Assembly (NCBI GenBank): GCA_020881915.1 | Contig: JAJFPB010000003.1 | Coordinates: 744,001-808,000, forward strand | Length of the DNA: 64,000 bases | Reading direction: 5' to 3' | DNA from: Paramyrothecium sp. XJ0827 | Lineage: Eukaryota > Ascomycota > Sordariomycetes > Hypocreales > Stachybotryaceae | Shown: one piece after another, positions 32,644 through 44,976 of the stretch | How positions within the stretch are numbered: the first letter of the stretch is position 1 | How the letters are laid out: every line of letters starts with the position of its first letter | Position numbers and translations under genes: made by a program | The notes under the pieces: generated by a model | The model's input: only the letters and a program-made list of their open reading frames with translations | What the model was told of the DNA's origin: nothing | Database searches by the model: none

Positions 32644-33369
32644 TGTAGGTTGGTGGGCAACTTGCTGACAATTGAAAAAGCCTTGCTTCTTGACTTTTGA
32701 TTGTGTGTTAAGAAAAGCGTTAGGAAAAAGTCAGCTTGTGCAGCCGAATCGAGGGATGTTGTAGGAGGCACGGAGATGGCGGCCCGCCTTGTCCGTGTCT
32801 TATCACGGCAGCGAAAAAAAGGGATCTACAGCACGGCATCGGCCCCGGCTTTCGCGTACGGCACTGCCAAGTAACCACTGAACGCAATTGATTAATAAAT
32901 CCGAAATCGCTGATCTTTTCCGTAAAATTGTTCATAAGTCCGTAGTCTCTACATGCAATGTTACGACTCTGCTCATGGAGGAGAAGCGTATGCTATTTCT
33001 TGAGGGCTGAGGCACTAGCACACTTAGCACAAGAGAGAAAGCCAGGGCACGCAAGGTCTCCAATCCTTCCCGATTGGCTTCCCCGTCATCCCGCCCCCTG
33101 TTCCCTGCTGTAAGGGGCCGCTGTGGCTCCGTACCGCAGTTCGCTCCGAAGCCCGTCGCCGGGAAGATCCAGGGGCGTAGGGCGTATCAGCATCCAAAGT
33201 AATATTGCAAAGCGCAGCTGTCAGCCGCACAGCAAGCTAGTTTAGTTCCAGTTGAAGGGAAAGACATATCATTGATCCACCGAGGACATGATGCAAGGTC
33301 CACGTGTTGCAGTAGCTTTCAGATTGACCACTTGCTGTACCATTGAGTGCAACACAACAGATCATTACC
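32644..33369. promoter_or_regulatory. Divergent promoter region of MFS and CLC genes
   Basis: Roughly 726 bp between two divergent starts. It probably marks the right edge of the metabolite cluster. No gene or clear motif seen. Confidence 0.45.
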
Positions 33370-35921
33370 ATGTCTGAATCAGATTGCAGTCCTTTGCTTT
33401 CAAACTCAAACTCATCCAGTGATTCCTTATCTTATGAAAGCTTCCCTCGACAAAGGGACATCGACTACACTACCGCAACCCCGAGTTCATTATCAGATGG
33501 TCCAGATGCCGAAGTTCACTATGGATTACCCAAGCTTTCAGACCCAACGAGTGCAACGAAGAAGCTAATACATAGCCTTGGAGACCAAGGGAAGGCCTGG
33601 GCTAGAGCAGTATGCGAAGCATTTTGGATCTTGAAGCACCGAAGTTTCTGGAGCAAACCACTATCGACATACACGGCGAAAGGTTTCAGCGTTGGTTTGA
33701 TAGGAATCGCTTCAGCTTTCATAGCTTATGTTGTTGATGTGTCCGAGTCAAGATTGTTTGACTGGAAGTATGGCTTTTGCACAGGTATGTTTAGCAAAGC
33801 TGGTTCACGAGATATCTAACAGAAAAGCAGCCAAATGGACGGCGAGTAAGCCAATGTGCTGTTCGGGGTGTGAGTAAACTGAGGACACAGCACGATAGAA
33901 AGGCTGACAAGAATATAGACAATGACTGCCAAGAATGGAAAACATGGTCCGAAATAGCGAACATCGATAACAAGCGGAGCGTTTCCTACATGATCAATTT
34001 CGCGATATATTCCACGTTTGTGCTGTTGCTATCAATGATGTCGCACGTTGTGACACGCTACAGCAAAACCACGCGACTCAATACTTCCTTCTCGTTGCCT
34101 CTAGGGCATGATGAAGCGGCCGATGGACACCAGTATTACTTCGCGGCGGCCGGCAGTGGGGTGCTTGATGTGAAGCGAAAGCTTTGGGGCATACAGGAAG
34201 AGGCACCTTGGAAAGTTTCGACATTACTTTCCAAGACTGTAGGGCTTATAATGAGCACCTCGTCAGGCCTCAGTGTCGGCAAGGAGGGTCCATACATCCA
34301 TCTCTCGGCGATGGTTGCAAACCTCATCCAAACAAATCTCTCTTCCGAGTTGCGCATCTCAATACAAGAGACGGTCTCGCTAGGATCCGCAACGGGCATG
34401 GCGGTCGCGTTCGGCGCTCCTCTCACAGGAGCTCTCTTCGTCATGGAAGATTTTGGGTGCGTATGGCAGCTTCGAAATTGTGGCATGTCTCTAACGAAGA
34501 GTACAGCCAAGTTTTGAACGGGGCAAATTTCGCAACCCTCATCGGTGGAGGCGTTGTCGCTTGCATCGTTCTCTCCACAATGAACCCCTATGGCGACAAT
34601 AAAGTTGTCCCTTGGCAAGTCAAGTACACCACAACATGGTCCTGGGTCGAGCTACCAGTATTCGTCTTGATCGGAGCCGCAGCAGGTATTCTCAGCGCCT
34701 TCTTCATTAAGGCTGTGCGCGTCTGGTCGGCCACATGGCGCCAGATGAACTGGGTCAAGCGCCGACCCTCTATAGACGTGCTTCTTGTGGCACTTATGAC
34801 TGCGTCGACAAGCTTTTGGGCCAAGCATCTGAGGTTTGGAACTGCAGAGCTACTCTCAGACCTGACGTCTTCGCGAGAAAACCTGTTCTCGCATTCATCA
34901 GTTGCTGCATTGGTACCACTTGCTGCAGCCTTGAGTATCAAATTCGTGCTGACTGTCGTAACGTTCGGCCTTCAAATACCTCAGGGAATTTATATGCCGT
35001 CTCTGGCTATGGGGGCTCTTTTGGGCCGATTCGCCGGGGAGGCGGTGCTTTTATTACCAAAAGGCTCCTGTTTGGGATTTACGTTCCAACCGAATCCAGC
35101 AGTCTATGCAATGGCTGGGGCGGGTGCGGTTGCAGCCGGTGTAACCCGGCTCCAGTTTTGCATAGTGGCGATCACTTTTGAAACAACTCGAAGCTGGGAG
35201 TACACTGTCCTATTCGCTGCCTCAATCGTGGCGGCCAAGGCTGTGGGAGCGTACCTGGAGCCGCTTGGGATCTATGTGAGTGGGATGATTTGCATGTGTG
35301 GTAGCATTGCTAATGCATGGATAGGATCTGGTTGCAACCCTCCACGGGCAGACGCCTGTCGACGAGGTACTGAAATCTTCCGATGCATGCGTGGATGATG
35401 TGTGGGAGCCACAAATCTCTCGCACCCCCTCCCTGAATCTAGTGACTGGGTTCGCAACTCATATCTACAGCCTCGAAATGCTCTTTGAAGTGGCTGAGAT
35501 TTCAGGATCTCAGTGGTTACCTGTTTTGAAGCAGAGAAAGCTTGTCGGGTGTGTTTCTATCTCGAGTTTCCGGCAGGCATTGCAAAGTTTCGATGACTCG
35601 TTTGCAATTGTCTTGACACAGAAACATCCAGATACGCTCACCCTCCACGTGGCAGCTGAGGATGAGGCACCCTCCTCCGGATTCATCACCCTGGAAGAAG
35701 AGCCACGTGGTGCTAGCATTGAGCTCTCCATAGATCACCCGGTCATTTTTGACTCGTGCAGCACACTGGGGGCGATGCAGGCATCCTTCCGGAGGCCTGA
35801 TGTGCGATATGTCTGCGTGGCAAGACAGGGGGTGTCCTGGACTGTGGTAACCAGAGAGACTTTGGCGGAATGGGCCAGTAAGGTAGAGGCTAGGCATTCG
35901 TTCCAGGCCTTGTTAAGATAG
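33370..35921 (+). CDS. CLC-family chloride channel/transporter
   Basis: Exons 33370-33784, 33831-33869, 33919-34456, 34507-35275 and 35325-35921 encode 785 aa with consistent phases; exon 2 is only 39 nt. CLC signatures are in order: AAAGSGVLDVK (filter block 1), SGLSVGKEGPYIH with the gating Glu, GAPLTGALFVMEDF, and LQIPQGIYMPSLAMGALLGR. Two C-terminal CBS-like segments follow (around LPVLKQRKLVGCVS and near the end). CLC proteins move chloride across the plasma or endomembranes of fungi. The usual GSGIPE filter reads GSGVLD here, so selectivity may differ. The Ser-rich N-terminus is cytosolic. Confidence 0.9.
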
Positions 35922-36575
35922 CGAACCGTGTAGGCAAAGATTACTGTGGCACTTTTATCCACCACGAATTTACACGAGTGATTGCAGTCATAGGCTGTCT
36001 TGATCGACTCTCCAATGGGCGGATCTGTCTTAAATTCTGCTGAACACTATCTGGGACTCTTACGCTTAAACGTTCCTTTTTAATGACTTATAGGCATTTA
36101 ACCATTCGTCCTTGAGAGTTAGAGCGGTGGTGATAGAGAATATGCTCAACAGTCGATAATTCAACAAAGCCCAACGCATCCAAAATGAAGCGAGCGTATA
36201 AATCAAACGCCTACTGTATATCCGAGTAAAAGATGCCACCTCATGAGGGCGCAGGAATTGGAAGGGCGAGTCGGAGATGGGCGGGCCGCACCCCCGAGCG
36301 AGGCGCCAAGCCCTTTGGGACGGCGATTTGGCCGTCCCGGGGTTACGGGGGCGGGGCGGCCTCGACATCCGGACAGCGCCTCGCGCCGGCGCAGTTCCGC
36401 TGCCGTGGCTTGTCGGTCACCGAAAAGAGATTCTCGATGGACTTATATCAAGATAAAAAGATGGCATGGCCTGAAGTAAACCAGAAACACAATGCATCAG
36501 CCATCACATCCCAATCTCAAGCTTAGCCTCCTGCAACGAATTCTCAGCTTCCTTCGCCCATCACTACCATTCATC
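35922..36575. other. Intergenic, no gene seen
   Basis: Contains a GC-rich patch at about 36,240-36,390. No conserved frame; the 5' leader of the DUF3237 gene lies at the right end. Confidence 0.5.
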
Positions 36576-37184
36576 ATGTCTACCACTGATAACCTCAGCG
36601 CCATTGCCGACAGCTTCCCCAGCGTCAAGCCAGCTTTCAAGATTGAGGTAACCATTTCCCTACCGACACGCATCTTTGACTAGCCTGAAACTGACACCCA
36701 TTAAAAGTTGGTCGGCATCACCGCCCAGTACCCCTGTGGTGACGTCTTCACCGGCGGCACCCTTGTGGCTGTGCCTTTCTCCAAGGGCACTGTCGAGTCC
36801 GTTGGAGACTTTGAGCCCAAGTTCAAGTTCAACATTACCACCGGAGTCGATTTCTTCCGCATTGACTCTGACAAGACTCATGGCCGTCTTCATGTCCGCG
36901 TCGTTCTAACCGACGATGAGGGTCGCTCTGTCGTTCTCAACGGCGACGGTGTCACCAAGCTCAACGAGCACATCATGCCTATCCTTCTGGGAGACCCGAG
37001 CGCCAAGTCTTCGCCCTGGGGCTTCAGTGTGGAGCACATCAAGTTCGAGGCTGGTCACGACCACTACAAGCCTCTCGAGGGTATGCTTTTTGCCGCTAGC
37101 CAGCGCTTCTTCTTCAGCCCTGAGGGTCTTCCCGGCGTTCAAGTCCGTGCTTCACAGATCATTTCTGGAACTGGCGAAGAGTAG
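36576..37184 (+). CDS. DUF3237 family protein
   Basis: Exons 36576-36647 and 36708-37184 (60-nt intron, phase 0) encode 182 aa. Beta-rich pattern: GGTLVAVPFSKGTVESV, then GVDFFRIDSDKTHGRLHVRVVL and a Phe-rich C-terminal strand (FAASQRFFFS). This fits the small DUF3237 beta-barrel family, common in fungi and bacteria and of unknown biochemical role. There is no signal peptide if the MSTTDN start is right; an upstream in-frame ATG at 36492 would add 28 residues and is less likely. Confidence 0.7.
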
Positions 37185-37840
37185 TGTTTTAATGGATGGT
37201 GATTTCGGTCGAGGACTTTGTAGCTGGAATATACACGATTGATGCTTTGCGCCTTTGTTTTCAAGAGAACTTGAATCAAGCTGTGAATACACTAGTGTGA
37301 TCCTACATAGTCAAGTTGATTACGAAAGACTACCCTGGGTATTGATGCATCAAACTCCTGCAATATGTTTTTGTTTCACATACTTATGGATCGTGTAACA
37401 CGAAACCTGGCTTCCTAAGAAAAGCAGTGATTTTTGGCACGTGAATGGCGGAGTCAAATCGTGTTTTGACATTGCTCGCAACGATTTTACCTTCGCTGCT
37501 GTACTGGTTGAGAGGCATGAGAGCCCACCATACATGACAACTTACCCCGGATGTATGAACTCGCACTAAGAAAATCCAGTTTAAGACTCAACTCATCAGA
37601 ATAAAATAAGAGTGAACATGTCGAGTCTACTTTAGATCAGTCATCAGTGTCGAGCTGCTTCACAAATTAAAACCATGGAGGTAAAGCAGCTGATATGGCT
37701 GAGAGTATGAGCTTATATTATCCTTTCAATCTGTAGCTACGTCCTATGATTTCATTCCCGTCCAGACCCTTTTTCGGTTACAATTTTCCACCAGTTGCAA
37801 ATAACCGAGGATGGCTCTAATAGAAGACCACATGCTTGTA
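37185..37840. other. Convergent spacer, no gene seen
   Basis: 3' flanks of the DUF3237 and secreted-protein genes; only short frames. Confidence 0.55.
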
Positions 37841-38908
37841 CTACTTCAGCTCCACACGGACACCCTTGCGCGCCATGACATACTCCAGAGCCTCATCTGA
37901 AGGCTGCTCAAAATCTGACGAGATCATGCTAGGCTTGCTAAGGGCTCCATTGCGGTGGCCCATCCTGATCTCGGCATAGAAGTTGGTGGTGGTACCCTTG
38001 AGCGCGCCCATGTCGGCCAGCGTCTGGTTGACGTGGCTGTAGCAGTACCTTTGGAAGACCGGAAATGCTATCATCTGTCAGATTATCGCAAGGCTTTCTC
38101 GTGCAGCCGCAAAGCTTGATTGGGATGCTTACTGTGGGTTCCGCCCGTGTGGCACCCGTACAGGGTCCAGTAGACATCGGTTTGGTGCTCACTGGCGGCC
38201 CGGGCCTCGAACCTTTCCCACTCACCGGCAAACTCTCCCTGGCCGTTCGGAAACTTTAGGGGAACTAGAATGTTGTCAGACTTGATGGCTTTCAGCTTGT
38301 CGCGTGAGTCAATCGCTTAGCATACCATTCTTCACCTCGAATGCCCAAGTGAATGAGCCATCGTCTTTGGTTGCATACTCGGTGATCTGTGGAAATCCAG
38401 TCAGATTCGACTACCTTTCAGAATCATTCTTGCGCCATAGAATACTAACCTCCTCCAGCCAGTCAAACGAGCCAACGTCACCCGCAATAGTCGTTAGTCG
38501 GAATGATCCGACCGTATTATCAGGCCCGATTGTAGCCTTGATGGGCTGCGGAACCCAGCTCAAGTCAGAAACTGCCCCCCCAATCCCTTTGGTTAGCGAA
38601 CCCGATCTGCAGCCATGTGTGAGGTCAGTGGGCCGCCGCTGTTTTGGGAAAACAGAGAGCGGTCCCTTTGCATGCTTACAGTTCCCGGTCAAGTTCCGAA
38701 CAGCCCAAGCGTTGGCACCCCAGGAGAAGTAGGTTTGGATGTAGATGTAGGAAGTGCCTGCAGGGCAGCTGCATGGGTGTGGTGAATTCACGCTGCAAGG
38801 TGGGAGCTCAGCTTCGTCGTAAGCTGCCCCTGAATGGGCAAGGGGCGGAGGAACCACCCAAGCCCTGGCAACGGCAAGATAGAGGAGAGTTGCTGCAACA
38901 AGCTTCAT
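37841..38908 (-). CDS. Secreted Cys-containing protein, unknown function
   Basis: Five exons: 38680-38908, 38450-38571, 38326-38386, 38133-38264 and 37841-38067 (introns of 108, 63, 61 and 65 nt) encode 256 aa. The signal peptide is MKLVAATLLYLAVARA. The mature N-terminus holds three close Cys (PPCSVNSPHPCSCP). The core IGPDNTVGSFRL...DWLEEITEY...GQGEFAGEWERFEA...YWTLYGCHTGG resembles secreted fungal proteins with a helix-grip/lipocalin-like strand pattern, but I cannot name the family. The acceptors of introns 1 and 4 were chosen by phase, because the nearest AG in each case gives a stop or a shifted frame. Confidence 0.75.
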
Positions 38909-40810
38909 GATGATGGTGGATGATAGCCGGCTGGGACAAATTATAGCCAATGTAGGTTAAGATTTGCGCTGTGCAGTTTGGGCTTCGAGATGATAATGCG
39001 AATACTATCAGGCCGCTTAAATAAAACATCGAGTGCACGACGCCTCAGACGCCATGCAGTCCGACAGATAAGCCGTGCTGACATCTCAGAGCCAGTGACT
39101 CGAGGGCCGGTTTCTCCCACGGAGACGGCAACGGTGCCCGCTCCCCCCGCATCCGTTCCACCTTCTGATACCTTACGCACGAGAGACCCCTGACCCTGCT
39201 CCTCGCCGCGTCGCCTGCGCGTCTCCGCGCGAGGCCGAGGATCCTTGATATGGCCATTCCCAGTTTTCGAGTATGCATTTCTTTCCAAACTGAAATTCCC
39301 ATCCCCCCGTAGAATCACGCCTGTGACGGTATAAGCCGTTGAAGGAGCCAATGTGGCGCTCGCAAACCGCAAGTTCGGCATCTGACCCATGCTCCGGAAA
39401 CTTCATCCCTTGCGGCGACCTTCCCCAGTGGGCTCTAGTGTACGCGCTCGTAGCATGCAAGCCTGGCAAGAGGACTGCGAATGGCGCTGATAGCCACAGC
39501 CATCTACGCCAAAATGTCGTCGCCACAGCAGTACACAGAGCTCCATAATCTCGATCTCGATCGCTATCCCCATCCGTAACACTCGCTCGGAGTATCATTT
39601 CTTCCGTTACCAGAGAGTAGATGAGGCAAGCTTATTCGAGTTATATCCTTGATCATCCCCTCCCACAGGATGTGGATCGGCCGCCATTCGCCTATCGCCC
39701 ATTGGTCTTGCCAAGCATGAACTAGTTGCACCCGTGTGCCAAGCCCAACATCCTCGTGTCAAGCGACCATTGTCCCACCAGGGCCCCATTGCAATGGCAC
39801 TGAACCATGTGTTTCCCCATTAAAACGCGATCGTGGAGCTTGCGCTAGGCTTTCTCGCCCGTGCTTGGGAAAAAGACTTCCGAGTCTTGGCTCTAGCTGC
39901 ATTCTTTAAGCTTATTCCCGATGGTAGGGTACCCCAATCAATAGCTCAATTCTCGCTAACGTACCGTAGTGTACTCCAAAGATAGGTTTGGCGGAGCTTA
40001 CAAGGGAGATGATCGAGAGCAGGGTTCTTGTTTATCGGCCAGTCTAATTCTCCTAGTGCCGACAGAGGAGAAACATCCAGCCATGACCAAAGCCTGACAA
40101 AGATAAGCACAGTGGTGGGCATCAGCTTCTTCTGCATTCCTAAAAGAGGGGTGTTCATTGAGCAGTGCCTCAAGGATCGCCTTGCGTCCCCTGCAGGGGC
40201 GTCTTGCATGATCGAATTGCCAGGGTCCAGCACGTCTCCCTCACCTTCCTCCTCCTCGAAGGCGCGTTCGCAGTGAGGCGTCATCCATGTTTGTAGTAGG
40301 ATGCCTGGCTGAAAACGAGTCAGTGTCCACACCCCACCTCCTACACAGCGATGATACGCGTGGCTTCCAGTCAAGGGATCTAGATTTCAGCATCATCCTT
40401 GCTGCATGTAGCCACTGCAGGAAACGCCCGGCCGTTTCGCCAATTGACAATGGGAATTGGGTTAATGTGATGACGATTCTCAGCTACACAAAGGGTTCAG
40501 ATGCCGTATTTTGTCCCGCACCCTTTGTCGTTGTTGTGTGCCGGGGTGCTGCGTTTTGTTCTTATCAGGGCCCTGAATCCTCAATGCGATCTCTACAAGA
40601 AGACCCAGGAACCAGCAATCGCAGGGTTGAGGATTAATCCGTATCTGTGTCCCTTCGCTTCTTCAGTTCTGAGGCGGCAGCAAACTAGAAGACCGGGAAT
40701 CAAGGACACAAAGGATAGACAATTCTGTGCATGGCAGTCATTCGTACATCACCCCTGTCTTCCTCTCCTCGCCCTTCACAAGACCTCCGTTCTTTCATCT
40801 CTGCGTTACC
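38909..40810. other. Gene-poor 1.9-kb stretch
   Basis: Several frames above 100 codons overlap on both strands (minus 38941-39390, 39173-39598 and 39946-40374). They show Arg-rich, unstructured compositions and no splice or domain support. I call no gene. Confidence 0.5.
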
Positions 40811-43140
40811 ATGGCTTTTTGGAGTAGCATTAGTCACATGACTGCGCTCCCGTCCTACGTTCCAACCGACCTTCAGGTGCAGCAAGCCAAGTCTGATATC
40901 TCCGAAAACACCCACCTCATTTCGGCGAACAAAATGCGAGCGGCCACCGCCAACCGAGACTCGGACCAGCCGGCCAGCGGCGGTCCAAACCGACGCCTGG
41001 CCTGCGACCCGTGCCGAGACAGGAAAGTTCGCTGCGACAGACAGCATCCAGTGTGCGGACGATGTGCCCGCTTGCGACATGACTGCAGCTACTCGAGCCC
41101 TTCCAAGCAGACCGCAGCCAAGATGGATCTGTCCAGGCTGCTGCTGACACTTCACAGCCGTCTGAGTGGGTGCCCTCACATCTCTGACGGTTCAACGACA
41201 TAGATGGCTGATTTGCGTTGTGTGTAGCGCAGGCAGAAGCGCAGATTGCAATGGGCTCTGCGCCCGCCCTTGATGTCAATCCCTTTGACCTCACTTGGCC
41301 GGATGCAGACCTAGCAACGGCCATGGCTGTTTCCGCAGCGGAATCGTCAATTCCTCAGCTACAGACGACATCGCCAAGTCACCAGCAGCCGCCGTTTTCG
41401 CTGGCGGGCTTGAACATGCCCATAGAGGCGGCACCAGATATGAACATATCAGACGTGCTCATGCTGGAGAGCATAACGGACTGGTACGTCGTCACCCCCT
41501 TCTTGAGGAAACCTTCTTGAGGAAATGACTCTTTCGTGCTGACACGCGTAACAGGTCCAACCAGACTCCAGCAAATGCCAACCCAAATGACATTGCAACG
41601 GCACCACGAGAGTCTTCAGCGCAAGCCTCGGTGCCTGTGGGTCTGTCAGCATTTGAGCCAATCCAGCAATCTCACGCGCCATCGCCTGCTTCCTCAACCC
41701 CGAGTGAGCCTCGCAGCCACGCCTCATCGGCAATATCTGCTAGTTTAGTGTCCAACTTGTAGGTACCACAACATCTCCACCTGTCGCACGAGATCCTTAC
41801 GTCCTGTACAGACATGTCAAATTCTTCGAGGTGTTTGACCCCATTTTACCAATCATCAACCAAGCAAGATTCTATGCCGAGGTTTTGCAGGGCCCAGGAT
41901 CAATTGCGATATTAGCACTGTCCTACGCCGTCGCCGCCCTTGGGGCCCTCGCTGCTGGTGATGCAGAATTCGGTTATGCCCAAGAACACTGCTACAACCA
42001 GGCTCGCGAACTCCTTGATGTGTGTGAACGGCAAGAGACAGATGGAACCTTGGCGAATATCAACATTCTACAGACATGCGTCCTGATCACGCTGTATGAG
42101 TTTAAGCGGCCCAACTTCGCTCGTTCTTGGATGACGCTCGGCCGAGCTACACGGCTTTGCAAAATGATGGGGTTGGACTGGATTGACGACCATGGGAATG
42201 GCGCTCGACCGACGGGGTTGCGCATCCACCTTGCTCCGGCGACCAGTCCCGCAGAACTTGAGGAACGCCGGCGCACATTCTGGGTGCTTTACGTGTTTGA
42301 CGCATTTGCTGCCATCAAGTCCGAAACAGCCACCACATTTGACGCAACACAGGTAAAGAAGCCATCCTTGAGTCGGTGGCATGAAGCTAACTACTGCAGA
42401 TGCCTGTCCGTATTCCTTCGTCCGGGGATCTTGCCAGCATCACCGAAATCAGCAACATGCCTTCATTACCCAATACCGATCAGCTATCCAATCTCACGAC
42501 TCTGTCACCATTCGCTGGGACCATTGTCACAGTGTCTTTATTTCGCCGCTGTTTTGATCACGTCAGGGCTTCGCTTGCGCGGAGTCCATCCTATTCATTC
42601 TGGGACGCACATTACCAGCTCGACAGGGCAATTCGTGATGGTCACGAAAAGCTAGCGAATCAGCAGTTGACTACGGCACAAGACTCAAATGACGTGCTCT
42701 CTCTCACGTTGCAATCGAATCTAGCGGCAGTAGAGATATGGCTCCATGAGACAGCGCTCGCCAAGGTAGAGCACGAACGTTTGCCCGATACCTTGGCAGC
42801 CGATGCGGCTACGCGATGTCAGGCCGCAGCGTACAGGGTCGTGGAAGCAATAAAGCGAGGGCAAACTTTGCCGAACGGGCAGCTCGACTCGTTCCGGCAG
42901 AGCAGCGACTTCTTCATCTGGCCCGCCACCACAGCCATCAAGTCACTCCGCATGCTGGTCAACAAGGGGGGGCCGCAGGCAATGGCTATGCATGGTGACG
43001 CTTTGCGCGTCCTTGCCGACACTATGCGGGAGCTTGTGCCCCCGGAACTGCTTCCGACGGGCTTGCTTGAAGAGGCAGATGACGACGGGTCTGATGATGG
43101 CCATTCTGACACGGGGCAGGGAGGAACCAGCGGCTTCTGA
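40811..43140 (+). CDS. Zn2Cys6 transcription factor with fungal_trans domain
   Basis: Exons 40811-41165, 41228-41483, 41555-41703, 41763-42352 and 42400-43140 encode 696 aa with phases consistent throughout. The zinc cluster CDPCRDRKVRCDRQHPVCGRC has the canonical spacing Cys65-x2-68-x6-75-x6-82-x2-85-x6-92. A Ser/Pro/Gln-rich linker follows, then the regulatory middle-homology region (KFFEVFDPILPIINQARF; ARSWMTLGRATRLCKMMGLD; RRRTFWVLYVFDAF). The acidic C-terminus (EEADDDGSDDG) may be the activation region. ATG 40934 is an alternative start with 41 fewer residues. It may regulate the adjacent DUF4188 gene or, less likely, the metabolite cluster 8 kb away. Confidence 0.88.
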
Positions 43141-43934
43141 GACGAAGGAGGACAAAAATGGTGAATCTCACAAGCGTGGGGGTAAGCATTGGAAAGGTTG
43201 TCCCACATTTGAGACTCAGTGACCTTAGTAGAGCAAGTAATCCGTTCAGCGAGAGGAGGATGGCGCCACGCGCCGGTCATGATGATCACTGCCGAAGCTG
43301 CACAGTAGACTATCCAATAGACACTCATTGGCCTCGAAGGGGCGTATCAAGGATTAATGCACACCCCCCTCCCCTTGGCTCAGCCTTGCTATCTAGTCCG
43401 GCAAGATAGTCCGAGATCAAACTCCCTCCTTGCACCTCGCTATCTGCCCCTCTCAGCCTCTTCAGGTCCCCTGCTAAGCTCTTGTCCCGTTGAGGGCAAA
43501 GGGGCTCTGGCGTCGCGAGAAAGGCGCGGACCGATGCCCGTTCACTGGCGTCAAAGGATTCAAGCCACCCTACCCTGCCGACATCCGCTCGGGGTCGGCT
43601 TCGTAAGTGCCGGCTCGCACGAGCAGCGCGCGCACGCTGGACTTCCGACACGTAGCGCCATTCTGTGTTGTTGTGCATTCTTCAAGGGTCTGGCGCATTA
43701 GCTCATCTGCTGGCTATGCCACTGACCGTATTGATCTTCGGTTAAGAAAGCTATGTTGTAGTCCGAACCGGTGAGCGGACACGGCCCGCCTCCTCCGAGC
43801 ATCCTTTTCTTTAAAGGGAACTGAGAACCTCTCGCATGGTGTGGAGATTTCTGGAATAGGTTGCTCGAATTGTTATATCCACTCCTGTGCTGCCTGCTTA
43901 TGTTGGCCTGAATCAGTTCTGCAACCACGTCGCA
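43141..43934. other. Intergenic, no gene seen
   Basis: Spacer between the regulator and the DUF4188 gene, both on the plus strand. Open frames here are short and featureless. Confidence 0.5.
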
Positions 43935-44976
43935 ATGGCACGCTTTAACCTGAATCTCATCAAGGATGAGCTGAGCCTTCCTGCCTGGTTGGCGATTGGG
44001 GCGGCCGCTCAGGTCCTCTTCACATTAGTCGCACCCACACGTTACATTTTAGTGCCTGTCGCGCTCGGCACCTCCATCCTCGCTCTCAATTTTATCACGC
44101 AGCTCCTCGGGCTCCAGGGTTACGAGTACCTCAAGAACGCCGTCATGGGGAGAAACTCTGTTATGTTTCCGGAGGATGATGGATCCCGTCCTACAGAAAT
44201 GGGCGCTAAGCCTGTGGCCATGTTCCTCATTGGGATTCGATCGAACCAGTAAGCGAACACGGAGAGGGGTGTCGAAACAATGTGGCTAATTACTTGACAC
44301 AAAGCCCTCTGGGTCGGCTTCTCCCTGCATATCAGAAGTTGACGGATTACTTGGACGAAATGTACCAGGATGCTGCAGAGCACCAAGCCACAAATGGCTG
44401 TAGGATTCACCCAAGCATGCATTTGAGATAACAGAGCTAAACCCAGAGTAGACTTGGGCAGGACGCCCGATTTGCTGCCTGTCGAGTTCTCGAAGAATAA
44501 CACGCTGGTTTCGATTAGCTACTGGAAATCGATTGACGAGTTAGAGGCCTTTTCGCGCAGGCCCGTTCACATCAAGGGCCTAAAGTTCCTTGTGAACACA
44601 CTTTTAAGCCCCAAGGGGTCAGATGTCGGTGTTATTGTTAGTCTTGCTCAGTCCCTTGTTGCTGACATTCTTACTGATTTCACAAAGCACGAAGTAATGG
44701 TGTGCCCCGCTGGTCACTGGGAGGCTCTTTACGGCAATGTCAACCCTTGGGGTTTCGGTAAGCAACCAAGCTAGCTGACCTGTTTACCCGGCCACTGACT
44801 GGAAAACAGGATCCCTCAAGTTCGGCAACCCTAAGACGGGAGCTATCTCCGGACCCATTTATGAAAGAGATCCAAAGCAACTCAATGGCATGTGGGGACG
44901 CATGGGTAACAGGATCAAGCAAGCCGAGGTGGATGAGAAGCTTGCTGCCATAATGGCAGCAACTGGCGGCATGTGA
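43935..44976 (+). CDS. DUF4188 (monooxygenase-like) membrane protein
   Basis: Exons 43935-44248, 44305-44399, 44449-44757 and 44810-44976 (introns 56, 49 and 52 nt) encode 294 aa. The N-terminus has two hydrophobic segments (residues about 15-60). The soluble part carries the family pattern IGIRSNHPLGRLLP, then VSISYWKSIDELEAFSRRPVH and CPAGHWEALYGN. DUF4188 members look like heme-degrading/ABM-fold monooxygenases with an added membrane anchor; a related protein is annotated in several fungal pathways, but the reaction here is unknown. It follows a Zn2Cys6 gene by about 0.8 kb on the same strand. Confidence 0.78.

Noticed and set aside
38941..40374. Set of Arg-rich minus-strand frames over 100 codons
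   Set aside because: They overlap one another in different frames, with no conserved motif or credible introns joining them.
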